This document shows, one piece after another, positions 17,324-26,144 of a stretch of 64,000 nt of DNA; within the stretch, counting starts at the first letter, position 1, and every line of letters starts with the position of its first letter. Source of the stretch: JASLDZ01 sp964242625 (GTDB lineage Bacteria > Pseudomonadota > Alphaproteobacteria > Caulobacterales > Caulobacteraceae); NCBI GenBank assembly GCA_964242625.1, contig CAXTAO010000010.1:1-64000 (forward strand), in the 5' to 3' direction. Under the pieces are notes generated by a model. It was given only the letters and a program-made list of their open reading frames with translations. It did no database searches and was not told the DNA's origin. Made by a program: the position numbers and the translations under genes.

Positions 17324-19261
17324 TCAGCGCAGGTGGCTGTCGAACCAGGCGAGGGTGCGGTCCGAAACGTCCTGCACATGGTCGGGCTCGCGCACGCCGT
17401 GCCCCTCGCCGGGGTAGATCACGAGTGAACTCGGCACGTTCATCTCGCGAAGGGCGTTGAACATCTCGACGGACTGCGCCGGCGGGCACTCGATGTCGCG
17501 CTCGCCCACCCAGATGAACGTCGGCGTACGCGCCTGGTGAATGGTGTCGAGCGGCGACAACTTGTCGTACAGCGGATGGTCGTCATAGGCCGAGGCGCCG
17601 AAGAAAGGCAGCATCCACTGGTGGATGCCGTTCTGGCCGTAATAGCTGTACCAATCGGCTATGCCCGCGCCCGCGACGCTGGCGGAGAAGCGCTGACTAT
17701 GAGTTGCGGCGTACAGGCTCATGAACCCGCCGTAGCTCACCCCCGTGATGCCGACCTTGGCCGGCGAGAGCGTGGGTTCGGCCGCGAGCGCGGCGTCGAC
17801 CCCGGCCAGGATGTCGCGCAGGTCGCCGCCGCCGAAGTCGCGCACGTTCGCGCGGGTGAAAGCCTCGCCCTGTCCGTAGGACCCGCGCGGGTTGGGCTCG
17901 AGCACGGCGTAGCCCGCGTCCAGCAGCCTCCGCACGAGCCCTTCCGACACATAGCCGGGCGTGGCCGCCGCCGAGGGGCCGCCGTGCACTTGCACGATCA
18001 GGCGCGGGCTGCGGCCGGCGACGGGGTTCACGGGCGTGAGCAGCCAGCCCTGCACGGCGTAGCCGTCCGACCTCCAGGTCAGGGATCGCGCCTTCACGTG
18101 CGCCGCGAGCGCGTCGTTCTCGTGGGTGATCGGCACGGGCGCGGCGACCGGTCCGGCAAGGATGCGGGGGGCGCGCTCGTAGTCGGTGGCCACGGTGGCG
18201 ACGCGCGCGGCGTCGGCGCTGAAGACCGCGCGCCCGTCTCCGGCGGAGACGCTGACCGGGGCCGACCACAGCGCGCGCGGCGTCACGGCGGCCGAATCCA
18301 CGCTCACCAGCGTCTCGCGGTCGCCCACGAGCGCGGTGGCCATCGGCCGCGCGCCCGTCCAGCTCACGGAGGTGAAGGAGCCGCGGAACCCGGGCGTCAG
18401 GTCGCGGGGCGCGCCGCCCGAAAACGGGACGGCGTAGAGGTCGCCGCCGACCGAACCGAAGTCGCTCATCAGCCCGCCGATGAAGACCACGGAGCGCCCG
18501 TCGGGCGATACGCGGGGGTAGTTCATCTGCAGCTTGGGCGCCGCCAGCACCCGCTCGGGCGAGCCGTCGGTCGTGTAGGCGACGAGGCGGGCGACCCACC
18601 AGTTGTCGTCGCCGTCGCCCTTGGCGGCGGTCGCGACGAAACTCCGGCCATCGGGCGCCCAGCCGTACTCGTAGACGTAGGTGTCGGCGGGGGACACGAA
18701 GCGCAGCTCGCCGCCGGAGCTCGGCGCCACGGCCAGCCGCTGCTCGTCGGAGGCCGCGCCGATCTCGCCGACTTGGGGAACGCCCGCCTGGGTCGCCCCG
18801 GCGGCCTTGCGCGCGCCCGGCGTCGCCAGGAGCGCCAGGGTGCGCCCGTCCGGCGACCATCGGGGGGTGGACGCCGTGCCCTTGACCGTGGCCACAGTCG
18901 CGGTGTCAGCCCCGTTCACCACGAGGAGGCGCGCTTGCCCCGCTGCAGCGTCGGTGGCGACCAGCGCCAGCGAACGCCCGTCCGGCGAGAAGGCCAGGCC
19001 GGCGTAGCTGCAAGTCGCACACGGGTCGATCGTGGCGACCGGCCGCCCGTCCTTCGCGGAGCGGACCACCACGACGCCGTGCCTCGCCGGCGGCTTCGGC
19101 GCGCCCTCACCCGCCGGCGCGACGGCCCCGGCGAGCGGGCGCGTCTCCTCGACGGACGCCACCCGGTCGCCCGCGGGCGAGATCGCCAGTCCCGCGTAGC
19201 TGTGGAGCGCGGGCGCCTGCACGTTCGAAGCGGCGGCGGCGAGGGCGAGGAGGCTGAGCAT
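17324..19261 (-). CDS. S9 family prolyl-oligopeptidase-like peptidase, exported
   Basis: Serine peptidase (645 residues) with a signal peptide (MLSLLALAAAASNVQA), so probably periplasmic. The N-terminal half is a beta-propeller with repeated PD40/WD40-like units (SPDGRSLALV, SPDGRTLALL, APDGRSFVAT, SPDGRSVVFI). The C-terminal alpha/beta-hydrolase domain has the catalytic triad S509 (GVSYGGF), D589 (GERDIE) and H621 (GEGHGV). This is the acylaminoacyl-peptidase/dipeptidyl-peptidase-like branch, and it would cut small peptides. The start at 19261 gives a clean signal peptide; a longer frame from 19324 adds a Pro/Ser-rich stretch. A -10-like GCTAAGTC is seen upstream on the minus strand. Confidence 0.92.
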   Translation of the reverse strand: MLSLLALAAAASNVQAPALHSYAGLAISPAGDRVASVEETRPLAGAVAPAGEGAPKPPARHGVVVVRSAKDGRPVATIDPCATCSYAGLAFSPDGRSLALVATDAAAGQARLLVVNGADTATVATVKGTASTPRWSPDGRTLALLATPGARKAAGATQAGVPQVGEIGAASDEQRLAVAPSSGGELRFVSPADTYVYEYGWAPDGRSFVATAAKGDGDDNWWVARLVAYTTDGSPERVLAAPKLQMNYPRVSPDGRSVVFIGGLMSDFGSVGGDLYAVPFSGGAPRDLTPGFRGSFTSVSWTGARPMATALVGDRETLVSVDSAAVTPRALWSAPVSVSAGDGRAVFSADAARVATVATDYERAPRILAGPVAAPVPITHENDALAAHVKARSLTWRSDGYAVQGWLLTPVNPVAGRSPRLIVQVHGGPSAAATPGYVSEGLVRRLLDAGYAVLEPNPRGSYGQGEAFTRANVRDFGGGDLRDILAGVDAALAAEPTLSPAKVGITGVSYGGFMSLYAATHSQRFSASVAGAGIADWYSYYGQNGIHQWMLPFFGASAYDDHPLYDKLSPLDTIHQARTPTFIWVGERDIECPPAQSVEMFNALREMNVPSSLVIYPGEGHGVREPDHVQDVSDRTLAWFDSHLR

Positions 19262-19392
19262 GCGGTGTCGAGAACTCCGGGACGGGGAGCGCGGACTTAG
19301 CGCGGGGATCGCTGCAGGAGGCAAGCGCCACCCGGTTTCCGGCGGGAAACAGGGGGAAACCGCACGTGTCTCGCGCGATCGCGGGCCGCCCT

Positions 19393-19400
19393 GCTAGACG
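19393..19400 (+). promoter_or_regulatory. Possible -10 element for the DegT-family gene
   Basis: GCTAGACG (19393-19400) resembles GCTANAWC and lies eight bases before the ATG at 19409, with no Shine-Dalgarno between. No good -35 is present at the right spacing. An inverted repeat (GTTTCC/GGAAAC) lies upstream at about 19335-19350. Confidence 0.35.
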
Positions 19401-19408
19401 CTCGGCCC

Positions 19409-20563
19409 ATGAGCGACACCGCCGCCCCGCCTCTCGTCTTCATCGACCTCATGGCGCAGCGTCGGCGTCTCGGCGCGCGCATCGACGCCGCGGTCGCCCG
19501 CGTGCTCGACCACGGTCAGTTCATCATGGGGCCGGAGGTCCGCCAGTTCGAGGAAGCGCTGGGCGCGTTCGGCCAGGCCCGCCACGTGCTGTCGTGCGCC
19601 AACGGGACGGACGCGCTCGTGCTGCCCTTGATCGCCTGGGGGATCGGCCCGGGGGACGCGGTCTTCTGCCCCTCGTTCTCCTTCGCCGCGACCGCCGAGG
19701 TCGTGCCCTGGACGGGCGCGGTCCCCGTCTTCGTGGACGTGCGCTCCGACACCTACGGCATGGATCCGGCCAGCCTGGAGGCGGCCGTGGCCCAGGTGAA
19801 GGCGGAGGGGCGGCTGCGGCCCAGGGCCGTGATCGCGGTGGACCTCTTCGGCCAGCCCGCCGACTACCCGGCGATCTCAGCGGTCGCGCGGGAGCACGGG
19901 ATGAAGCTGCTCGCCGACTCGGCGCAAGGCTTCGGCTGCACGCTCCATGGCCGCCACCCACTGTCGTGGTCGGATGCGGCGACCACCTCCTTCTTCCCCG
20001 CCAAGCCGCTCGGCGCATACGGCGACGGCGGCGCCGTGCTCACCGACGACGCCGAGCTGCATGCGGTGATGGTGTCCTTGCGCAACCACGGCTCCGGGGC
20101 CGACAAGTACGACAACGTGCGCATCGGCATGAACAGCCGGCTGGACACGATCCAGGCCGCGATCCTGCTGGAAAAGCTGGCCGCCTTCCCCGCCGAGATC
20201 GAGGCGCGCAACGCCGCGGCGGACCGCTACGCCGAGCTTCTCGCCGGCGTCGTGCGCACGCCCACCGTGATCGCTGGCGGCGTCTCCACCTGGGCGCAGT
20301 TCACGGTGAAGGTCGAGGGCGGCGCGGCTGCGCGCGACCGCCTTATGGCCGATCTCAAGACGCAAGGCGTGCCCACGGCCGCCTACTATCCCCGCCCGAT
20401 CCATCGGCAGAGCGCGTACGCGCGCTTCCCGCTCGCGCCCGGCGGCCTGCCCGCCACCGACGCCGCCGCCGACCGCGTCGTGAGCCTTCCCATGCACCCG
20501 GACCTCGACGCCCCGACCCAGACGCGCGTCGCCGACGCCGTCAAGCGCGTGCTCGGCCGTTAA
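19409..20563 (+). CDS. DegT/DnrJ/EryC1/StrS family sugar aminotransferase
   Basis: PLP-dependent enzyme (384 residues) that aminates a nucleotide-linked keto-sugar for lipopolysaccharide or capsule. Features of the family: NGTDALVLPL (cofactor phosphate site), DSAQGFG (pyridine-binding Asp), and SFFPAKPLGAYGDGGA with internal-aldimine lysine K199. The conserved tail includes YYPRPIHRQSAY. The segment pattern (GAYGDGGA, RIGMNSRLDTIQAAIL) resembles WbpE/WlbC-type aminotransferases acting on UDP-3-keto sugars, but the exact sugar is not determined. No other nucleotide-sugar gene flanks it, so the rest of the pathway must be elsewhere. Confidence 0.92.
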   Translation: MSDTAAPPLVFIDLMAQRRRLGARIDAAVARVLDHGQFIMGPEVRQFEEALGAFGQARHVLSCANGTDALVLPLIAWGIGPGDAVFCPSFSFAATAEVVPWTGAVPVFVDVRSDTYGMDPASLEAAVAQVKAEGRLRPRAVIAVDLFGQPADYPAISAVAREHGMKLLADSAQGFGCTLHGRHPLSWSDAATTSFFPAKPLGAYGDGGAVLTDDAELHAVMVSLRNHGSGADKYDNVRIGMNSRLDTIQAAILLEKLAAFPAEIEARNAAADRYAELLAGVVRTPTVIAGGVSTWAQFTVKVEGGAAARDRLMADLKTQGVPTAAYYPRPIHRQSAYARFPLAPGGLPATDAAADRVVSLPMHPDLDAPTQTRVADAVKRVLGR

Positions 20564-20689
20564 GGTGTGCCGCCGGGGTCATCCGGGCGGCGCGCGCGCC
20601 TGACGGGTGGGGCGAGCAGGCGCCGGCCTTACTACATGGCAGGCTGGCCCCGCGAAGCGCCTGTCCGACCCTGCCCAAGGAGTTCACTC

Positions 20690-21199
20690 ATGACCGACGC
20701 CCCCGCCGTCCAGTCCAGCCTGTCTCCCTCGGGCTTCGACCTCACCCCGCCCTCGTCGGACGAGCGACGCGCGCTGGAGGCGGGGCTGACCCGCGAGGAG
20801 GCGGACGTTCTTCTTCGCCACGGCACCGAGGCGCCGTTCTGCGGGCTGCTTCTCGAGAACAAGACGCCCGGCGCCTACGATTGCCGCCTGTGCGGCCTGC
20901 CGCTGTTCCGCTCGGGCGAGAAATTTGAGAGCGGCACGGGCTGGCCCTCGTTCACCGCGCCCTATGACCAGACGCACATGAAGTTCGTGCAGGACCGCGC
21001 CTACGGCATGGTGCGCACCGAGGTCCGCTGCTCGCGCTGTGACAGCCACCAGGGCCACGTCTTCCCCGACGGGCCGCCGCCCACCGGCCTGCGCTACTGC
21101 ATCAACTCGGTCTCGCTCACCTTCACCGCCGAGGGCGAGCCCTTCCCCGACCCGCTCGGCCGCGGCGAGGCTGACCTCGGCGCGGCGCACGGGGACTGA
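20690..21199 (+). CDS. msrB: Peptide-methionine (R)-S-oxide reductase MsrB
   Basis: Repairs methionine-R-sulfoxide in proteins. The 169-residue protein has zinc-binding cysteines C65/C68 (CRLC) and C114/C117 (CSRC), the GTGWPSF motif, HQGHVFPDGP and the catalytic C137 in RYCINS. AAGGAG (20677-20682) precedes the ATG at 20690 with good spacing, so the upstream frame from 20567 is not used. The N-terminus has about 40 residues before the conserved core, slightly longer than minimal MsrB. It follows the aminotransferase after 126 bases and is probably transcribed separately. Confidence 0.94.
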   Translation: MTDAPAVQSSLSPSGFDLTPPSSDERRALEAGLTREEADVLLRHGTEAPFCGLLLENKTPGAYDCRLCGLPLFRSGEKFESGTGWPSFTAPYDQTHMKFVQDRAYGMVRTEVRCSRCDSHQGHVFPDGPPPTGLRYCINSVSLTFTAEGEPFPDPLGRGEADLGAAHGD

Positions 21200-21420
21200 G
21201 GCAGACGCCCACCGGCGGCGGGACGGGCGTGTTCGCGGCCGATCCGGCGCACGTTGCTTGGTGACGGATGCGCCCACGGGCGTTGATCGTCTTCGCCCGC
21301 CCCGCCAACATGAACGAACGCCGACGCGCCCCCTCCGCACGCGTTCAGCGGCGCGGCGCGATAACCGTCCTGTCGATGCGGGACGGGCTGGGCCGCCTCC
21401 CTCGACAGGGAGACCAAGAC
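21200..21420 (+). other. Leader region upstream of the Gly/Tyr-rich gene
   Basis: 221 bases with no convincing gene. It ends in AGGGAGA about ten bases before the ATG at 21421. Several start codons in the same frame occur upstream but the sequence there codes an Arg/Pro-rich, signal-less extension. I found no clear -35/-10 pair and no GGAAC/CGTT-type EcfG promoter. Confidence 0.3.
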
Positions 21421-21870
21421 ATGACCACCAAGCTCCTCGCCCTCGCCGCCACGGCCGCGGTCGGCCTGTCGACCCTGGCCCCGGTCGCCGCGCAGGCGGC
21501 GGACCGCAGGACCGAGCACGCCCTCCTCGGTGGCGCGCTGGGCGCCTTGGCCGGCGGGCTGATCGGCGGCGACGCCACCGGCGCCCTGGTCGGGGCCGGC
21601 GCGGGCGCGCTCCTGGGCGCGGCCACCACCCGCGACCACCACTCCGGCTACGGCTACGGCAACCGATACGACGGCTACAGCGGCTGGGACCAGGGCGGCT
21701 ACGGGCGGGGCGACGGCTATCGCGCCTACCGCACGAGCTACGACTACAGTCGCGGCGGCTACGGCTATGACCGGGGCTACGCCGGCGATCGCGGCGGGTA
21801 CGGCTACGACCGGGGCTACGGCTACGACCGCGGCGGGTACGGCTACGGCGACGACCACCGCGGCTGGTGA
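21421..21870 (+). CDS. Exported glycine-zipper, Gly/Tyr-rich repeat protein
   Basis: A 149-residue exported protein of unknown function. It has a signal peptide ending near AQA/AD (residue 26) and a glycine-zipper segment (about 35-70; ALLGGALGALAGGLIGG and GALVGAGAGALLGA) like those of Rickettsia 17-kDa-type outer-membrane proteins. The C-terminal 75 residues are low complexity, with repeats of GYGYDRGY and YDRGGYGY plus Arg/Asp. Such tails can be adhesive, RNA- or metal-binding, or structural; nothing decides here. The ATG at 21421 has AGGGAGA upstream. Convergent with the ATP12 gene, with only five bases between stops. Confidence 0.85.
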   Translation: MTTKLLALAATAAVGLSTLAPVAAQAADRRTEHALLGGALGALAGGLIGGDATGALVGAGAGALLGAATTRDHHSGYGYGNRYDGYSGWDQGGYGRGDGYRAYRTSYDYSRGGYGYDRGYAGDRGGYGYDRGYGYDRGGYGYGDDHRGW

Positions 21871-21875
21871 ACCGG

Positions 21876-22610
21876 TCAGGCGACCGGGTCGAGCGCCCTG
21901 AACCAGCGCTCGGCCTGGCGCGCCTCCTCGTGCCGGGCGGCGGTGCGCTCCGCCGCCTCGGCGTCCTCGCCCCAACGGCGCTCCTGCCAAGCCTGCTCGA
22001 GCCGGGCGAGGTCGTGCGCCTCGTCCGCGCCGAGCGCGCCGCGCCTGAGCGCAAAAGCCAGCACCGCCGACCCGAACAGGGCGGCGGCGTAGGCCAGCCC
22101 CGTCAGGGCGAAGTCGTCCTCCCCCAGCGCCAGCGCGCGCACCCGCGCCAGCGCTTCGGCCGATTGCGGCTGGGGCATGACCCCCGCCGCCGGCGCGAGC
22201 TCGGCGCCGAATTCGCGCGCGGCCCAGGCCAGCCAGGGCCCCCACCGCTCCGCCTGCTCGCGGGCCAGCTCCGGCGCGTCGTCGTGATAGGCCAGGGTGT
22301 CCGAGCCCGCATAGCGCGCCAGCTCGTCCGCCAGCGCTTCGTGCGCCGCGGCCCCCCGGTCGAGCGTGGTGAAGGCGAGGCGCGACAGCGGCAGGCCGGC
22401 GGGATCGACCTCGGCCCCCTGCCCCGCCCATTCCGCGGCCATGGCCTCGGCCAGGGCGCGCGTAGGCGCGACCAGGGGCGCGCCGAGCGGCGAGCGCGGC
22501 GAGCGCCCGTCCAGCTTGACGGCCCATCCCGCGCCCTCGGGTTCGACATGGACCTCGGTCCAGAAACGGCGGGGCCGGGGCGTCACCCGGTCGGCGTGCG
22601 ACATCGACAT
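21876..22610 (-). CDS. ATP12 family F1-ATPase assembly chaperone
   Basis: Chaperone that binds free alpha subunits of F1 ATP synthase, known from mitochondria and conserved in alphaproteobacteria. The 244-residue protein has the N-terminal signature RRFWTEVHVEPEGAGWAVKLDGR, the LPLSRLAFTTLDRGA segment and the central SDTLAYHDDAPELAREQAE, with C-terminal GAAL/ALRRGALGADEAHDLARLEQAWQ. Length is typical. It is the last gene of the minus-strand cluster and starts five bases after the HAD gene stop. The rluC-HAD-ATP12 neighbourhood is common in this class. Confidence 0.9.
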   Translation of the reverse strand: MSMSHADRVTPRPRRFWTEVHVEPEGAGWAVKLDGRSPRSPLGAPLVAPTRALAEAMAAEWAGQGAEVDPAGLPLSRLAFTTLDRGAAAHEALADELARYAGSDTLAYHDDAPELAREQAERWGPWLAWAAREFGAELAPAAGVMPQPQSAEALARVRALALGEDDFALTGLAYAAALFGSAVLAFALRRGALGADEAHDLARLEQAWQERRWGEDAEAAERTAARHEEARQAERWFRALDPVA

Positions 22611-22615
22611 GGCGG

Positions 22616-23308
22616 CTAGGTAGGCGCCGCGGCCGCGGCCAGCGAGGGACGCAGAGCGTCGAGCGCTGCACGGAGCGCGCGGAAGTCGGCGACCACCGTC
22701 TCGGCTCCGCCCGCCAGCACCTCGTCGGCGGTGTGGAATCCCCAGCTCACGCCCAGCGCACGCACGCCCGCGGCCCGCGCCATGGCCATGTCGAAGCCCG
22801 TGTCACCGATCATCACCGCGGCCCCCGGCGACGCGCCCGCCGCCGCCAGCGCGGCGTTGAGCATGGCGGGATCGGGCTTGCCCGGACCGTCGTCAGCGCA
22901 GTGGGTCGACAGGAAGAGCTCGCCCCAGCCGTGGACGGCGAGCGCGCGCTCCACGCCCCGGCGCGACTTGCCGGTGGCCATGGCGAGCCGCCAGCCCTCG
23001 CGCCGCAGCCGCTCCAGGCAGGCCTGCGCGCCCGGATAGAGCGGCTCGGCGAAGCCCGGCTGCTCGTGCATGTCTAGCCAGGCCTGGCGGTAGGCGTCGG
23101 CGAGCTGGTCGAGCGCGGCGTCGTCCAGCCGCGGCGCCAGCTCGGCCAGGGCCGGACGCAGGCTCAGCCCCACGATGCGCCGGGTGGCGTCATACGGCGG
23201 CGGCGCGAGGCCCGCGGCCTCAAAGGCGCGCGTCATGGCTTCCTGGATGGAGGCGCGGCTGTCCACCAGCGTGCCGTCCACGTCCCACACCGCGAGCGGC
23301 CCGCTCAC
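22616..23308 (-). CDS. HAD-IA family phosphatase
   Basis: A 230-residue haloacid dehalogenase-type hydrolase. Motif I is WDVDGTLVDS (D9 nucleophile, D11), motif II is MATGKS, motif III contains GKPDPAM and motif IV is GDTGFDMAMA. A cap domain follows motif I. It resembles Gph and the phosphatases found next to rluC in alphaproteobacteria; the substrate is unknown. The GTG start at 23308 overlaps the stop of the upstream TPR/oxygenase gene (GTGA), and the upstream frame has no family similarity. Confidence 0.85.
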   Translation of the reverse strand: MSGPLAVWDVDGTLVDSRASIQEAMTRAFEAAGLAPPPYDATRRIVGLSLRPALAELAPRLDDAALDQLADAYRQAWLDMHEQPGFAEPLYPGAQACLERLRREGWRLAMATGKSRRGVERALAVHGWGELFLSTHCADDGPGKPDPAMLNAALAAAGASPGAAVMIGDTGFDMAMARAAGVRALGVSWGFHTADEVLAGGAETVVADFRALRAALDALRPSLAAAAAPT

Positions 23309-25149
23309 GCCGGGATCACGTCGAAGGCCAGCGTCAGCCGGGGCGTGTCGCCGCCGAAGGGGGCGGTGCCGTGCCACATGTAGGAGGGGAAGAGCACGAG
23401 CCGCCCCGGCTCGGGCCGCACCCAGTGCTCGGGGCCGAGCCCCGCAACTGGCCAGGGCGGCTCGCCGAACTTGATCCAGCCCTCGCGCCCGCCCGCCGCC
23501 ACCGCGGGCGGAAGGTCGACGTAGAAGGCGGAGGAAAGCCAGCCCTCCGTGTGGATGTGGTCGACGTGGCGGCCGCCGGGGCGGAGCCGCACCGACCACG
23601 CCCCGGCCAGCGCGTGGCGGCCCGTGTTGCGGCCGCGCAGGGCGTCGCGCCCGCGCCCGAGACGGGCCATGTGCGCACGGATGGGCGCCTCGATCGCGCG
23701 GAAGAAGGCGGCGATCGCGGGCTCCTTCGACTGGCGCAGCTCGCCCGCGGTCTGGGTGCCGTCCCGCAGCGACTGGCCGATCGGATGCGCCTGGAGGTCG
23801 TGCAGCCGCGTCAGCGCCGCGGCCAGGTCGGAGAGGTAGGCCGGCACGTCCGCCCAGCCCGGCGGCGTCTCGATCGCATAGGCGCCGACCACAGCGTCGA
23901 AGTCGTAGAGGGCGGGCAGACGCGCGTCGCTCGTCAGCCGCCAGGCGGTGGTGGCGACCGCCAGGGCGTGCTGGTCGGCGGGCGCGAGCGCCAGCACCTC
24001 GTCGGCGAGCGCGGAGGCTTCGGCCGGGCGCCCCTGCGCCAGCCGCGCCTCCGCGAGCGTGAGCCGCACGCCCGTGTCCGCCGCCGCCAGCGCCAGCGCC
24101 CGCTCGGCCAGCGCCGCCGCGCGGTCGGGATCGTGCGCCAGCGCGAGGTGGCTCGCGGCGGACAGCGCGCGCGGCGACGGCGCCGCGCCCGTGGCCAGGG
24201 GCTCCAGCGAGCGCAGCGCCTCCTCCGGGCGGCCGGCATGGTCCAGGAGGCGCGCCCGATCGACCGCCAGCACGTCCGCGGCCGCTCCCGGCGTGCGCAG
24301 GGCGGCGTCGAAGGGCGCGCGCGCCGCCTCGACCTCGCCCGTGCGCGCCCAGATGAGATGGGCGAGGTCGCGCACCACCTCGGGCAGGCCAGGACGGAGC
24401 GCCAGCGCCTCGCGGTAGGCGGCCTCCGCTTCGTCGTATCGGCCGAGCCCCTGCAGGGCGTGGGCGCGAACGATGTCGGTCTCGGGCGCGCGGAGCCCCT
24501 TGGCGCGGGCGCGGTCGGCGGCGTCCAGCGCCTCGGCATCTCTACGCAGGTCGGCCAGGGCGGCGGCGAGGTTGTGCTCGGCGAGCCCGCTTCCGGGGTC
24601 GGCCGCCTGGGCGCGCCGGTAGGCCTCGAGCGCCTCGGCCTTGCGGCCCAGCGTCTTGAACGACTCGCCCGCCGCCGCGAGCACGGCGGCGTCGGCGGAG
24701 CTCAAGGCCGCCAGCGGGGCGATCGCCTGCGCGGCCTCGCCCGCGCGACCCTCCGCCATGAGGAGGGCGTGCAGCCTCAGCGCGGCGGGGGCGAAGCGCC
24801 GGTCGAGCGCCAGGGCGGCGCGCCAGGCCTTCTCGGCCTCGCGCGGACGTCCCGCCCGGGCGAGCACCGAGCCCAGCGTCAGGTGCGCCGCGGGGCGCTT
24901 CTTGTCGGCCGCGAGCGCCGCGCGCGCCTCCGCTTCCGCCCGAGGGAGGTCGCCGGCGCCGCTGAGCGCGTCGGCGTAGGCGCGGCGCAGTTCGGACTCG
25001 CCGGGCGCAAAGGCGACCAGCGGCGCGAGCTGGGCGCAGGCGTCGAGGAAGCGGCCGGCCGCGAGGAGCTGCAGGCCGGCGTGGGCCGCCGCGAGATGAC
25101 GCGGGTCGAGGCCGTCGCGGGTGGAAACCGGCGCGCGCGGCCCGCTCAA
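23305..25149 (-). CDS. TPR-repeat protein with C-terminal 2OG-Fe(II) oxygenase domain
   Basis: A 614-residue fusion. Residues about 10-400 form tetratricopeptide repeats (for example DAAVLAAAGESFKTLGRKAE and AEAAYREALALRPGLPEVV). The C-terminal 200 residues match the putative 2OG-Fe(II) oxygenase family: HIHTEGWLSSAFYVDLPP (H531 and H533 as candidate iron ligands) and SYMWHGTAPF (H593). The tail LVLFPSYMWHGT is typical. Such proteins may hydroxylate a protein held by the TPR, but the substrate is unknown. The start is a TTG tucked into the rluC stop (TTGA at 25146-25149); no ATG or GTG is available until well inside the repeats. It separates rluC from the HAD gene. Confidence 0.85.
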   Translation of the reverse strand: MSGPRAPVSTRDGLDPRHLAAAHAGLQLLAAGRFLDACAQLAPLVAFAPGESELRRAYADALSGAGDLPRAEAEARAALAADKKRPAAHLTLGSVLARAGRPREAEKAWRAALALDRRFAPAALRLHALLMAEGRAGEAAQAIAPLAALSSADAAVLAAAGESFKTLGRKAEALEAYRRAQAADPGSGLAEHNLAAALADLRRDAEALDAADRARAKGLRAPETDIVRAHALQGLGRYDEAEAAYREALALRPGLPEVVRDLAHLIWARTGEVEAARAPFDAALRTPGAAADVLAVDRARLLDHAGRPEEALRSLEPLATGAAPSPRALSAASHLALAHDPDRAAALAERALALAAADTGVRLTLAEARLAQGRPAEASALADEVLALAPADQHALAVATTAWRLTSDARLPALYDFDAVVGAYAIETPPGWADVPAYLSDLAAALTRLHDLQAHPIGQSLRDGTQTAGELRQSKEPAIAAFFRAIEAPIRAHMARLGRGRDALRGRNTGRHALAGAWSVRLRPGGRHVDHIHTEGWLSSAFYVDLPPAVAAGGREGWIKFGEPPWPVAGLGPEHWVRPEPGRLVLFPSYMWHGTAPFGGDTPRLTLAFDVIPA

Positions 25150-26144
25150 CGCCGCCGCCCTCCGCCCCCTCGCCGCCCCTCGAACGGATCCGCCGCCGCC
25201 TCGTGCGGGTCGAAGCCGAAGCGCGCGAAGCCCGCCAGGAGCTCGGGGCTCGGCGGCGCCTCGAGGATCAGCGCGCCGCGCGAGGGGTGCGGCAGCTCGA
25301 TCCGCTGGGCGTGCAGCTGGAGCTTGAGGCTGCCCGAGAGCGCGGCCGAGGTCTCGTCTCCGTACTTGGGGTCGCCGAGGATCGGGTGGCCAAGCGCCTT
25401 CATGTGCGCGCGCAGCTGGTGGGTGCGGCCGGTGTAGGGGCGCAGGCCCATCCAGGCCACGCGCCCGCCCGCCCGGCTGATGGTGACGTACTCGGTCTCG
25501 GCCGGCTCGGCGCCGAACTCCTTGGGGTCGGCGGGCACCACGATCTCGCGGTCGCCCACGCCCTTCTTGACGAGCGGCAGCTCGACCACGCCCTCCGATG
25601 GGCGCAGCTCGCCCGCCACCAGCGCCCAATAGGTCTTCTTGGCGCGCCGTTTCGCAAAGGCGCCCGAGAGCCGGGCGGCGGCGGCCGGCGTCTTGCCGAG
25701 CACGAGCACGCCGGAGGTGTCGCGGTCGAGCCGGTGGACGAGGCGCGGCCGCTCCAACCCCTCGCCCCAGGCGGAGAGCAGCCGGTCGACGTGCTTGGTC
25801 GTCTTGGTGCCGCCCTGCACCGCCAGCCCCGAGGGCTTGTTCAGCGCCAGCACCTCCTCGTCCTCGTAGATCACGAGGCTTCGCACGAAGTCGGCGTCGC
25901 GCGGCGAGAGCGCGGGGCGCTCCCCCTCGGGCGGCGCATCGGGCAGGGGCGGCACGCGCACCTGCGCACCCGCGGGCAGGCGCGTGTCGACCTTGGCGCG
26001 GGCGCCGTCCACCCGGATCTGGCCGGAGCGCACGAGCTTGTTGATCGCGATGTGGTTCAGGTGCGGCCAGCGGCGCTTGAACCAGCGGTCGAGCCTGACG
26101 CCGTCCTCGCCCGAGTCGACGAAGAGGGTGCGCACCTCCCTCAC
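25146..26144 (-). CDS. rluC: Ribosomal large-subunit pseudouridine synthase C (RluC-type)
   Basis: Converts specific uridines in 23S rRNA to pseudouridine. The 332-residue protein has an N-terminal S4 RNA-binding domain (about 15-62; RLDRWFKRRWPHLNH, RVDG) and the RluA-type catalytic domain with HRLDRDTSG (catalytic D140), then TGRTHQLRAHMKALGHPILGDPKYG. The C-terminus ends in a short Gly/Arg tail. The GTG start at 26144 lies in the crcB stop (GTGA). RluC rather than RluD is chosen from the S4 pattern and neighbourhood; the target uridines cannot be read from sequence. Confidence 0.9.
   Translation of the reverse strand: MREVRTLFVDSGEDGVRLDRWFKRRWPHLNHIAINKLVRSGQIRVDGARAKVDTRLPAGAQVRVPPLPDAPPEGERPALSPRDADFVRSLVIYEDEEVLALNKPSGLAVQGGTKTTKHVDRLLSAWGEGLERPRLVHRLDRDTSGVLVLGKTPAAAARLSGAFAKRRAKKTYWALVAGELRPSEGVVELPLVKKGVGDREIVVPADPKEFGAEPAETEYVTISRAGGRVAWMGLRPYTGRTHQLRAHMKALGHPILGDPKYGDETSAALSGSLKLQLHAQRIELPHPSRGALILEAPPSPELLAGFARFGFDPHEAAADPFEGRRGGGGRRR

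Noticed and set aside
21640..21870. Regular GGCTACGGCTA-type repeats that could suggest a CRISPR or tandem array
   Set aside because: The units are codon-periodic, uneven in length and inside an ORF with a signal peptide; no spacer structure.
21872..21887. A hairpin after the Gly/Tyr-rich gene as a terminator
   Set aside because: The stem is only six base pairs with a four-base loop, overlaps the ATP12 stop codon and has no T tract.
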